Assembly: GCF_900166965.1 (NCBI RefSeq) | Contig: NZ_FUZI01000001.1 | Location: 186,001-250,000, forward strand | Origin: Photobacterium piscicola | GTDB lineage: Bacteria; Pseudomonadota; Gammaproteobacteria; Enterobacterales; Vibrionaceae | Length of the DNA: 64,000 bases | Reading direction: 5' to 3' | In this document: positions 36,379 to 45,634 of the stretch, one piece after another | Numbering within the stretch: position 1 is the stretch's first letter | Layout of the letters: every line of letters starts with the position of its first letter | Program-made: the position numbers and the translations under genes | Notes under the pieces: generated by a model | What the model was told of the DNA's origin: nothing | The model's database searches: none | Seen by the model: the letters and a program-made list of their open reading frames with translations, nothing else

Positions 36379-37041
36379 AAAAATGCGCTTGCAATACCAG
36401 ATCTAATCCATCATCTGCTTGATGCGCAAAACCGCTAACTCAGAAATGTCCAGAATCTTCTCAGAGGGCACTCCTTAACTCAGGAGTGCCCCGTTACGAG
36501 TTAATGCGACCTAAATTTAGTTCTTGAATGTCCATATTTGCGATACTTTAACTAATCGAGGCAAAAAGAAAGGCCTGGCCCCATTATTTGCCACTTCTCT
36601 ACTTACGTCACTCGGTCTTACCAATAGCGGTAACTCACTTTGGTCGAAATGATCGATGGATTACCTCCGTATAGGAAACCTTGGTAGGCAAAAGACAAGA
36701 CTTGACTCCACGACTTCCCATTTCCTTCGACAGTATGAAGAACTAGTTGAGTATGAGTATTATCAATTATACTCATACTATTACTATACAGAAAAATAAG
36801 TACAGATAACCAAAGAGGATGGCGTTAATAACTAAATGTTGGCGCTGTTTTCATCCCATATAGCCCCACCTCTTAATATCGAATTTAGTGTTATACCTCT
36901 TCATTTAATCTGCCATGCATATTTCTTTAAATATTACATAAGATTTTATGGTTTGATAGCAAGTATTGTTTATTTTCGGTAAGTTTATAGCGGCTCTCTA
37001 TATTACATGTTATATGAATATAGAGGGTAACTAGTATTTAG
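36379..37041. other. Intergenic region with an 11-bp inverted repeat
   Basis: No gene is seen over about 660 bp. At 36750-36779, AGTATGAGTAT and ATACTCATACT form an 11-bp inverted repeat with an 8-base loop. It could be an operator or hairpin, or the terminus of a lost insertion. Confidence 0.4.
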
Positions 37042-40000
37042 CTATTTACTTGAAATAACAGACAAATTAATACCTGTAGTTTCCTTTATATAGTTCTCGG
37101 CTGAGCCAATGATACTAAGAACGTCATTATTAGTTTTTATCTTTGAAATTGCTGGTTGGACTATGTACATAGAGTACTTTGAGATGCAATATTTTGACAT
37201 TTTTTTATATTTAACTAATAGATCAAGGGTTCCTTTATCGATACGTGAAGACTTTTGTTGTTGTAACCGATTCTTCTCCCTACTTATCAACCGTTCGAAC
37301 AATTTTTCTTCACAGTTAACCCATTTTACGCTTTTGACAGCTTGTCCTGATACTTGATATACATCGTCTACTCTCGCGCCTGGTAATGATCCTTTTGAGC
37401 AATACTTACAATGGTAAAAATCAATTATAAGTTGTTCATCTTGCGTATTCTTAATTGCTACTATATCTGCAACCTCACCAGACCCATCATCATCAAAGAC
37501 AATGTCATATTGATCCTTAATGGTTTGAATTGTTTTATATTGTATTGAGTTGCTTATTTTAATATCTCGTTGTGATTCTACGGAGATATCAATCCCTTTC
37601 CAATCCCAAACCTCGATTTTTTCGATATCATAGGGGAATGCAAAAGTTTCTTCACAGTAATGTCTCAATGTACCTTCGATAATTGATGTATCAGAAAGGA
37701 ATATTATAGGTGGATTATCCGAAAAATAGGATTCTAATGATTGTGTTTTCGTTCCTATTCTTATTTTTATTTTTTCACTACCACTTACAATAAATCCACC
37801 TTCATTGTTTAATGACATTTTGAAATTGTAGATTTCATGATCTGATTTTAATATGAAATCGAATTCGTTATTGCCGAGAATATTGTCTTTTTTGATTTCT
37901 AGTTGATAATTAATAATCGACTGGTGATTGTCGTTAATTAATAAATCTATCCGACTTTCATTTTTTCTAAGTATATCTTCAGGCCAATCAATATTTATTG
38001 CTTGAATTTTAGGGTAGGTTTTTAATTCTTCTGACTGCATTGCGGTTTTCATTATTTCATTGGTGTTGATAGTCTCATCTAAAATCTTTGAACCTATTTT
38101 TTTACACCATTTTATCCACACATCGATTGAGTCACTATCCATTGCCCATACTTTACCCTTATGAGAACAGCCAATAGTAACCATTTTCCCTTCTTCATAA
38201 CCTTTTCCAAATATATTAGATTTTCTAGCTCTTTGTGCCTCTAATTCTGGAATGGCTTCTTTAGTGTTAGTCCCTGTGTACATGATAAAGCGTAAATCGC
38301 TCTTATCTTTATTTAAACCAATATTTTGAAAGCGTAATCGTTTGACACGCCCCAAAACCCTGAACATGTTTTCACCCGTTAATTTCACCGCATCTTTGGC
38401 TACTAACTCAACAAGCCTTTTGACATTTCCGTCGGTACTTGAAGAGTGTACATATACCAAATTGGTTTTTTTATCATAAAAAATTATATACAAATCCCAA
38501 CTAACATCATTGATTTGTTGAGAGTTTGACCATGGAACAGATAACATTGTCTTGACGGAAAATATAAGTGTATCTTTATTTTTACTAATGGTTGAGTCTG
38601 TGATTTCATGGTTTTTATCTTGAAACTTAATGAATTGATCAGGTTTCCATTTTGAATTGGTTACTCTAAACACCTGAGTGCTAATTTTAGGGCTTATCCC
38701 TTGTTCTAAAAGATTACTACCTTTTGAATCAAAGTTCTGCCTGAATTCTTGATATTCCTTTTCGCTACTAACTTTTTTCGTTCCAATTTTCTGAATAATA
38801 TCATTCCAATCAGAGTCTTCACTATACAGCTCTTCAAGAGTGTTATTCACCTTAGCATCAGCTATATTGGCTACAAACTTTGCATTGCCTAAGCCAGTAA
38901 ATTTCCGAGTAAATCGTCCTGTAAATTGAAGCATTATATTTATGCTTTTGTGAATATCATGTAACGCACAAACTTTAAGTTGAGGAAGGTCAAATCCTTC
39001 CCCAAGCATATCAACACATACAATAATTGAGTGTTTTAAATTTTTAATATCATCCAGTATCTCTTTTTTATTTTTTGTTTTACTATTAATAACTATTGGA
39101 TTCAAATCTGTGTACTTCTCATAGTGTTGAAATACTTTCTTGGATCTTTCTATTGTGGACACCCGTGCCATTAATATGTGATTCAGGCCATTTTCTCTAT
39201 CTTTTCGAAGGAGTGAAACAGCTTTTTTTGCAATTTTCTTGTCAGAAAAATCATCAACAAACTCTTTAATTGGATGAAATTCAATAGGCTTAAAGTAACC
39301 ATCTTTTTGTGCTTGTTTAATCGGATAGTTAAAAATGATTTTGCCGTCTACTCGATTTTTATCTGATCGAAATGGTGTAGCTGTAAATTGAAATATTGGT
39401 TTCCCTTTAAATATTTCTTTAACTCGATTCCATGTGCTCGCAACTACATGATGTGCTTCATCTACTATCAGGTGTGAACATAGATTACTTAAACTCTTTA
39501 TATCATCATTACTATAGTTAGCTAACGAACTTGCTGTCGCGATAATTACGTTTGCATCTTTAAATGAATCTATTTCTTTGGAGTCTACCATCCCTTGCTT
39601 TACGGCCATTACTTTTGGATTTAAGACCAAATATGTTACTAATCCTAGCTCCCTTAATAACCCGAGAGAAACAAATTTTTCTACGGTTTGCTTGCGTAGT
39701 GCATCAGATGGAACAATAACTAAAGTACGTTTAAATTTTCCAGCTACAACCATAGATAATATTGTTTCTGTTTTTCCTGTCCCTGTTGGCATTACGACTG
39801 TGGCTGTTGATCGTTCATCTGAACGAATGTGAGCTAGTGCTGCGTATATTCCTCCAATTTGAGGTGAGCGCAGGCCTGCGATATTGTCAGATTCTTCTAC
39901 AAAATTAAAATTATTACGCAACCAAGATTCATGAACATCGTCGGCCGTTAGCATAGAAGTGTTATCTTGCAATAGTGATTGCCAAATCAGCTCATTCTTG

Positions 40001-40044
40001 CCAAAAGTTACAATTTCTCGACTAGGTTCTTCACTCATACTCAT
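37042..40044 (-). CDS. Large SF2 helicase with nuclease-like C-terminal domain (1000 aa)
   Basis: SF2 helicase core in the first half: Walker A MPTGTGKTET (about 84-93), DEAH box VDEAHHVVA (about 193-201), FTATPFRSDK, CVDMLGEGFDLP and FTGRFTRKF. The C-terminal part (about 840-940) contains ADIVAIKN, then IIDFYHCKYC, a plausible PD-(D/E)xK-like strand order, and GARVDDVYQVSGQAV. The middle 400 residues are unrecognised. Single large helicase-nuclease proteins of this kind are common anti-phage genes. It is monocistronic and opposite in direction to its neighbours. The nuclease assignment is tentative. Confidence 0.75.
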   Translation of the reverse strand: MSMSEEPSREIVTFGKNELIWQSLLQDNTSMLTADDVHESWLRNNFNFVEESDNIAGLRSPQIGGIYAALAHIRSDERSTATVVMPTGTGKTETILSMVVAGKFKRTLVIVPSDALRKQTVEKFVSLGLLRELGLVTYLVLNPKVMAVKQGMVDSKEIDSFKDANVIIATASSLANYSNDDIKSLSNLCSHLIVDEAHHVVASTWNRVKEIFKGKPIFQFTATPFRSDKNRVDGKIIFNYPIKQAQKDGYFKPIEFHPIKEFVDDFSDKKIAKKAVSLLRKDRENGLNHILMARVSTIERSKKVFQHYEKYTDLNPIVINSKTKNKKEILDDIKNLKHSIIVCVDMLGEGFDLPQLKVCALHDIHKSINIMLQFTGRFTRKFTGLGNAKFVANIADAKVNNTLEELYSEDSDWNDIIQKIGTKKVSSEKEYQEFRQNFDSKGSNLLEQGISPKISTQVFRVTNSKWKPDQFIKFQDKNHEITDSTISKNKDTLIFSVKTMLSVPWSNSQQINDVSWDLYIIFYDKKTNLVYVHSSSTDGNVKRLVELVAKDAVKLTGENMFRVLGRVKRLRFQNIGLNKDKSDLRFIMYTGTNTKEAIPELEAQRARKSNIFGKGYEEGKMVTIGCSHKGKVWAMDSDSIDVWIKWCKKIGSKILDETINTNEIMKTAMQSEELKTYPKIQAINIDWPEDILRKNESRIDLLINDNHQSIINYQLEIKKDNILGNNEFDFILKSDHEIYNFKMSLNNEGGFIVSGSEKIKIRIGTKTQSLESYFSDNPPIIFLSDTSIIEGTLRHYCEETFAFPYDIEKIEVWDWKGIDISVESQRDIKISNSIQYKTIQTIKDQYDIVFDDDGSGEVADIVAIKNTQDEQLIIDFYHCKYCSKGSLPGARVDDVYQVSGQAVKSVKWVNCEEKLFERLISREKNRLQQQKSSRIDKGTLDLLVKYKKMSKYCISKYSMYIVQPAISKIKTNNDVLSIIGSAENYIKETTGINLSVISSK

Positions 40045-40396
40045 ATTTTGTCATCCAATATAGTTTAGCGCATCACTATTGATCTAATAATCAATAGGGT
40101 GCATATAAGTAAAACCATCGTAACTGATGATTTATATTCTAACTAGATAAAATTCAGAGATTTAAGAACTATGGATGAAAAAGCACTGATGGCGTCACAA
40201 CCATCACACCAAGCCCCTGCACGCTTATAGCCCTGCATAAGACAAAACTAATGGGGTCAATTTTTGCCTTTTGCTTAACTATGTTTTCTATACCTGAAGT
40301 AATCAGAAAATACAGTGTGTTCTATAGATCGTAACAAGCTTTTGTCCATTTCCTTCCAACTACAATCGTGATGACCAAATGAAGAAGGAGGTCATC
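40045..40396. other. Intergenic region, no gene seen
   Basis: Contains the recurrent string AACAAGCTTTTGTCC at about 40328. A strong ribosome-binding site AAGGAGGT at 40385-40392 precedes the integrase pseudogene start. Confidence 0.4.
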
Positions 40397-40998
40397 ATGG
40401 TAGTTTTCAACAAAACAAAACAAAACGAAGTGGCGTCAAAAAGCCTTTTCAGCTTGAGGAAATTTGGCGGATCAGAACCAGACTAGAGATTGAAAATAGT
40501 TTGATGCAGCTTGTGCTACTTAACTTAGCTATTGATAGCAAACTTAGAGCGAGTGACTTGCTCTCGCTCAGGGTTTGCGATGTATCTTCGCAAGATAGGA
40601 TATTTAGTCGTGTTAAGCATATTCAGCGAAAAACAGACATTGAAGTTCAATTTGAAATAACGACAAGAACTCAAAAAAGTCTAATGAGATGGATTTTGAT
40701 TTCTTCGTTAAACGCCAGCGATTTTCTTTTTCCAAGCCAAAGACGAAAGCAACAATCAATTAGCTATTCGTACTATAGATACCTAGTCAGAAAGTGGGCG
40801 TCAGATCTTGGGTTGGATTCTAACCTGTATGGCACTCATTCAATGAGGCGAACAAAAGCTACATTGGTCTATGCAAAAACGAAAAATATTCGAGTGGTGC
40901 AACTTTTACTGGGACATACAAAGGTAGATAACACGATTCGCTATCTTGGTGTTGAATTAGAAGATGCATTATTACTTTCAGAAGGTACTGATTGTTAG
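40397..40998 (+). pseudogene. Short tyrosine recombinase with an N-terminal frameshift
   Basis: A perfect AAGGAGGT is followed by ATG at 40397 (MVVFNKTKQN), but this frame ends after about 30 codons. From about 40420 the homologous product continues in another frame (VKKPFQLEEIWRIRTRLEIE, then LMQLVLLNLAIDSKLRASDL), through the catalytic HSMRR, LLLGHTKVDNTIRYLG and the stop at 40998. The shift lies in the repetitive AACAAAACAAAACAAAAC run, a typical slippage site. The family normally has about 195 residues. A later TTG/ATG at 40501-40504 could still yield the catalytic part. Confidence 0.7.
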
Positions 40999-41002
40999 TG
41001 AA

Positions 41003-41025
41003 AGGAACCCTATTTCTTAGGGTTC
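41003..41025 (+). terminator. Hairpin after the integrase pseudogene
   Basis: GGAACCCTA and TAGGGTTCC form a 9-bp stem with a TTTCT loop. There is no strong T run, so it may be a weak terminator. Confidence 0.5.
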
Positions 41026-41228
41026 CAATTAGCTACTATTCTGACAAGCTGTTGCCCCAAATTCATTTAGAGCTAATGCTCATCACACCTTCAGAAGACC
41101 GTACTTGCCCCAATTTTTATAATGAATCATTATGTGCTTAGTTGACTAATTGCTAGGTTGCCTTAAGTCTAGGGATATGGTGTCTATTTACTTTTATCCG
41201 ATAAACCTTTGGCGATCTAGCAGCCCAG

Positions 41229-42998
41229 ATGCTTAGGATACCCAAAGTGCATATTTCAAAAGTTAGAATTGAAAACTTCCGCAATTTTCGTGAATTGGAA
41301 ATAAAAACAGATAGAAACATGGTGATTGTGGGAGAAAATAAAGTTGGCAAAAGTAATTTCCTCTTCTCTCTCAGACTTGTTTTAGACCCCTCATTATCTG
41401 ACCTAGACCGATTCCTAAGTCTGGATGACTTTTGGGATGGATTAGGAGGAGACAAGTTAGGAAGTACAATAAAGATATCCTTAGAAATTAGCGGAATTGA
41501 CCAATCACCAACGACCTTAGCCGCTTTGGCTGATGGCTTAATTGACATAACAACCCACACAGCGAAAATAACCTATGTTTATCAACCTAAAAGCGGGGTG
41601 ACGATAAACTCTCTTAATGATTACGAGTACAATATATACCTTGGAAATACTGAAGATATTCCTATAAATCGTTCCCTGCGTCGCTGCATACAAATGGAAC
41701 TATTTCATGCACTGCGGGATTGTGAAAGGGAGTTGAGTAACAGTAAGAGAACGCCTTTAAGAACATTTTTGGAACATGTCGGTGATAACCTTACTGAAGC
41801 ACAAAAGGCTTCAATCCTAGCTGGATTTGAACAAACGCAAATGGCACTTTCTGGTGTTCCAGATTTAGGACAAATAGAACAGAGTATCAACTCTATGCTC
41901 CAAACAATGGTTGGAACCAGACACGTATCTCCTGTTCAGTTGAAACTAGCTCCGCAAGACATCAACAAACTAATTAAGTCTCTCCAATTGCTGGTTGATG
42001 CAGGAACTCGGGCAATCAATCAATCTAGTACTGGTAGCTCCAACATACTATTCTTGACGTTAAAGCTACTCGAGCTTCAGCACTCAATGAGTATTGGTGA
42101 ACAAGAGTTTACTTTCTTAGCAATTGAAGAACCTGAAGCCCACCTTCACCCTCATGTTCAAAGATTACTGTTTGAGTATTTCTACAACTCAGAGGCAAAC
42201 TTAAACACCCTCCTTACAACACACTCACCACATATCGCAAGCTCAGCTCCAATTAATTCTCTGATCGTACTAAAAGAGTCAATGGACGGGGTTATGCCCT
42301 CAACAAAAGGACATTCTTTGGTTAACTCTGCACTATCTCCTGAAGATATAGAGGACATGAGTAGATACTTAACCGTTACACGGGGGGAGGTTCTATTCGC
42401 TCGTGGTGTAATTTTAGTTGAAGGAGATGCTGAGGAGTTTTTGTTCCCTGAGCTAGCAAGAAAGTTAGGGTATGAGTTGGACAAGAAAGGAATATCTATA
42501 TGCTCAGTGGCCGGAACAAACTTTGATCCGTACGTAAAGTTCCTGTTGAGTATCGGTACACCTTTCGTAGTTATAACCGATCGCGATCCACTAGAGCTAG
42601 AAGTACCATTAGGCGTCACTAGAATAGATAAGTTACTGGGTATTATCTTACAAAATCACACACTGAACAGTGCTGAAGCAACAATCTTGGCTCAGGGGCG
42701 AGTTAACGGAATCTTTACCAACACTCAAACGTTGGAAACTGAATTGGTAAGCTCTCAGAACATGAAAAATACAGTGTGTGATATTTTACTGGAAGAGCAT
42801 GGCTCTCGCCCGCAAGTAGGCCCAATAATCACTTCGTGGAGGCAAAACACTTCACCTATAGATACGAACGCTATGCTTCGGTACATCAGTGAAATAGGTA
42901 AAGGAAGGTTCGCTAAGCGTTTGAGTAACCGACTACCTGAAGGGCAATGTCCAGAATACATAGCTGCTGCTTTCGAGTACATTTATGAACGCACATAA
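41229..42998 (+). CDS. gajA: Gabija GajA-like OLD-family ATPase/TOPRIM nuclease
   Basis: 589 residues, close to GajA. The N-terminal ABC/SMC-type ATPase has ISKVRIENFRNFRELEI, Walker A GENKVGKSN (about 36-44) and the distal FLAIEEPEAHLHP (about 295), the fused D-loop/Walker B of OLD proteins. The C-terminal TOPRIM nuclease has ILVEGDAEEFLFPEL (about 395) and VVITDRDP (about 440). In Gabija, GajA forms a tetramer and nicks DNA when nucleotide pools fall. The stop overlaps the helicase gene by 14 bp, the standard two-gene arrangement of class 2 OLD with UvrD. Confidence 0.88.
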   Translation: MLRIPKVHISKVRIENFRNFRELEIKTDRNMVIVGENKVGKSNFLFSLRLVLDPSLSDLDRFLSLDDFWDGLGGDKLGSTIKISLEISGIDQSPTTLAALADGLIDITTHTAKITYVYQPKSGVTINSLNDYEYNIYLGNTEDIPINRSLRRCIQMELFHALRDCERELSNSKRTPLRTFLEHVGDNLTEAQKASILAGFEQTQMALSGVPDLGQIEQSINSMLQTMVGTRHVSPVQLKLAPQDINKLIKSLQLLVDAGTRAINQSSTGSSNILFLTLKLLELQHSMSIGEQEFTFLAIEEPEAHLHPHVQRLLFEYFYNSEANLNTLLTTHSPHIASSAPINSLIVLKESMDGVMPSTKGHSLVNSALSPEDIEDMSRYLTVTRGEVLFARGVILVEGDAEEFLFPELARKLGYELDKKGISICSVAGTNFDPYVKFLLSIGTPFVVITDRDPLELEVPLGVTRIDKLLGIILQNHTLNSAEATILAQGRVNGIFTNTQTLETELVSSQNMKNTVCDILLEEHGSRPQVGPIITSWRQNTSPIDTNAMLRYISEIGKGRFAKRLSNRLPEGQCPEYIAAAFEYIYERT

Positions 42999-44814
42999 TA
43001 TCCCCAGTAAATACAAAGAAGAAGCAGAAGAACTGAACACATTAGGTCAAAGAGATGTGTTCGATTCGACTGCTAATTGCGCAGTCATGGCTGGCCCAGG
43101 TAGTGGAAAGACGAAAACACTTGTCTTAAAAGTTGCCAAAATCATAGATGAAGATATCTCAAATTATGAGAGAGTTTCTTGTATTACTTATAGTCGACAG
43201 TGTTGCAAAGAGCTTCACAACCGTTTTAAAAAAATCGGATTATCTTCTAGTGAGAAATTGTATATTGGCACCGTACACAGTTTTTGCCTGAGTCAAATTG
43301 TTGCTCCATTAGCACATTTGACTGACTCAACATTACCTACATCTTATAGTGTAGCTACCGAAGATCAGAGAAATGAAGCCTTTAACTTAGCTAAAGAACT
43401 GGTTGGGGAAAGAGTTCGATATTACAGCCAAAGTTTCATGGCAAGCTATCGTATGACGCACCTAGAAAGAGGGCCAACATTTAGCACGGCTGATTCCAAT
43501 TGCGCAAATTTAATAGAGGTCTATGAGAGGCTTTTAAGAGAAAGATGTCTAGTAGATTTTGATGACTTAATACTCGTTAGTAGGCGCCTTATTCTTGAAC
43601 ACAGCTGGATTCGAGATATTTTAAAAGCCAAATTCCCTGTTATTGTTATTGATGAGTATCAGGATCTGGGTAAGCCTTTGCATGACATGGTTATCGCTCT
43701 TGCCGAGCATGGTATACGAATTATCGCTGTTGGAGATATAGACCAGTCTATATATGGATTTACAGGAGCTCACCCTGAACTCCTTGAGCATTTAAGTGAA
43801 CGTGATGATTTCGAAAAAGTTGAGATGAAACTTAACTATAGATCGGCACAAAACATCGTTAGCTTATCGGATGGGTTTGTTAGCCAAGCAAAGGGAGTAA
43901 TAGCCCATCACCAAGATAGAGTTGCAAGCATTACTTGTCATCTATGCCCAGATGGTATTGAGCAACAAATTGAACAAGCTTTAACGCAAGCTTTGACTAT
44001 CGCTTCTGAAACGTCGGATAGAGCACTTAGTGATATAGCGATTTTGTATCCCGATGCAAACACAGGAGATCTTGTTGCAGCTCAAGCCTCACGGTTAGGC
44101 ATTGTTTATAACCGTACAGACAACAATGCTCCTTACAGAAAGAATCCACTTACAAATTTTATTGAAGACTGTGCCTCATGGGTTAGTTACGACTGGCGAG
44201 CAACATCAAACAAAATCTTGTTATCAGAGTTAATCTCGACATTGATTAGTTTCGTGAAAAGCGACATTGATGACATAGATGCTTTAGTTCAAGGCTTTGT
44301 ATCCTATCTATGGACAGTAAGAGGCAATGTGGAAGAAAGCCCTGCTTATAGCTTTGTTACCGAGCTAGTTAGTATTTGCTTTCCTTTTTCAGCGTCTCCA
44401 TCCCACATGTCAGATGATTTTAAAGAAGTAGGAAAGATGACTCAGGCACTATCAAGTGAAGGCGTATTGCAGAATGTAAGCCTTACAGTGTTGGGTAATA
44501 ACAGAGAGAAGTCTAACAAGTTAAATTTGATCACTTATCATTCATGCAAAGGTTGTGAATACGATATTGTTATTGCTATAGGTCTAGATAATGGTGTTTT
44601 TCCTAAATTGAAGTGGGATCAAGGTACTTACCAGTGGTGCTACCCAGATGATAGGGAGATGCAAGAAAGGAGGCGACTTTTTTTCGTTGCATTAACGCGA
44701 GCAAAATATGACGTTCATTTTTACAAATCTGAATTCTTTTTGACTAGTAGAGGTGACAGAAGGTATTTCGGACAAAGCAAATTTCTAGATGAACTTGCTA
44801 GTCGAATGAGCTAA
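42985..44814 (+). CDS. gajB: Gabija GajB-like UvrD/PcrA helicase
   Basis: 609-residue SF1A helicase: Walker A MAGPGSGKTKTL (about 34-45), motif II VIDEYQDLGK (about 225), motif III GDIDQSIYGFTGA, LNYRS, motif V YHSCKGCEYDIVI and motif VI FFVALTRAKYDV. It is translationally coupled to the GajA-like gene. It is somewhat longer than the best-known GajB (about 500 aa), mainly in the 2A/2B region. In Gabija, GajB senses DNA ends and activates GajA. Confidence 0.88.
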   Translation: MNAHNIPSKYKEEAEELNTLGQRDVFDSTANCAVMAGPGSGKTKTLVLKVAKIIDEDISNYERVSCITYSRQCCKELHNRFKKIGLSSSEKLYIGTVHSFCLSQIVAPLAHLTDSTLPTSYSVATEDQRNEAFNLAKELVGERVRYYSQSFMASYRMTHLERGPTFSTADSNCANLIEVYERLLRERCLVDFDDLILVSRRLILEHSWIRDILKAKFPVIVIDEYQDLGKPLHDMVIALAEHGIRIIAVGDIDQSIYGFTGAHPELLEHLSERDDFEKVEMKLNYRSAQNIVSLSDGFVSQAKGVIAHHQDRVASITCHLCPDGIEQQIEQALTQALTIASETSDRALSDIAILYPDANTGDLVAAQASRLGIVYNRTDNNAPYRKNPLTNFIEDCASWVSYDWRATSNKILLSELISTLISFVKSDIDDIDALVQGFVSYLWTVRGNVEESPAYSFVTELVSICFPFSASPSHMSDDFKEVGKMTQALSSEGVLQNVSLTVLGNNREKSNKLNLITYHSCKGCEYDIVIAIGLDNGVFPKLKWDQGTYQWCYPDDREMQERRRLFFVALTRAKYDVHFYKSEFFLTSRGDRRYFGQSKFLDELASRMS

Positions 44815-44828
44815 AGGGAAGATTAGTA

Positions 44829-45137
44829 ATGAATCCATTTAAGAACTTTCAGCTAAAGCAACTTCCAGACTTGGTATTGGTCATTTTGGGAATATCATTT
44901 CTAGCAATTTTGGGAGCACTGATCCGCTCAGTAGTTCTTCCTGGAGGAACATTAGGCTGGCTATTGGTTATTGCGGCCTTTCTTAGTTTCAGTATTGCTT
45001 GGAAGAATACTCACTACAGAACTCACGACAAAGAAATACATAAGTGGGTAAATGCATGGCGGCATAATGGGTTGTCGAACGCATTTCTTTGTTTAGCCGT
45101 GGTAATGTTGATATCAGCATGCGCATACTTCAAGTAA
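44829..45137 (+). CDS. Small three-span membrane protein next to Gabija
   Basis: 102 residues with three hydrophobic segments (about 15-35, 40-57 and 80-99) and a basic loop HYRTHDKEIHKW. AAAGGGAAG precedes the ATG at good spacing. It starts 14 bp after gajB and is probably in the same transcript. It is not part of standard Gabija; it could be an accessory gene or a separate passenger. Confidence 0.6.
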   Translation: MNPFKNFQLKQLPDLVLVILGISFLAILGALIRSVVLPGGTLGWLLVIAAFLSFSIAWKNTHYRTHDKEIHKWVNAWRHNGLSNAFLCLAVVMLISACAYFK

Positions 45138-45166
45138 CGCTAGTTACAATCAAGGATAAGTTTCGC

Positions 45167-45191
45167 CCAGACCATGTATTATCTGGGCTTT
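45167..45191 (+). terminator. Terminator after the Gabija operon
   Basis: GCCCAGA and TCTGGGC pair with a 10-base loop, followed by TTT. It is a modest terminator. Confidence 0.5.
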
Positions 45192-45319
45192 GATCAAACC
45201 GCATTTTCTTTTATTTAGTAAATCGACCGAGCGTATCTGTTCAGCGAGTTTGTCTTATTAAAAATTATCCGTTAAAAGCTTACTTAGTGAAGTAATTGAC
45301 ACACTTTTGTCCAACAACG

Positions 45320-45600
45320 AGCTAGCTATTTTTGCTAGCTCAAATCTGCCCCATTATGAGTTAGATCTTTTACTCATTCATATATCATTAACGTGATTTT
45401 AGATTAGTTTTGTTGACTTATTTTTATGCAAATCAGTCTTACTTAATACATTTCTTACTCTGAATGTTTTCAATAAATACTTAGAAATAAAATAATGCAA
45501 CCAAGCTCATGATATTTATGAATTAAATTGATTATTATTGCTGAACTTTAGTGGCATTATTTTGCATGAAAGTAAGAATGCCTACTAATAAGCTGCTAGC
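45320..45600 (+). repeat. Constant segment before the CHAT cassette (diverged copy of 31535-31840)
   Basis: Shares GCTAGCTCAAA, CCCCATT, ATTAACGTGATTTTAGATTA, AATACATTTCTTACT and GAAAGTAAGAATGC in order with 31535-31840. It also has its own hairpin GAGCTAGC...GCTAGCTC at about 45320-45346. Like the other copy, it ends shortly before a cassette gene. Confidence 0.65.
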
Positions 45601-45634
45601 TCGTCCATTAAAAATAATTTAATAAGGCACATAT

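Noticed and set aside
40501..40998. Intact 165-aa integrase starting at TTG 40501
   Set aside because: Homologous coding continues upstream in the same frame and a perfect ribosome-binding site points to ATG 40397 in a different frame, so a frameshifted longer gene is more likely.
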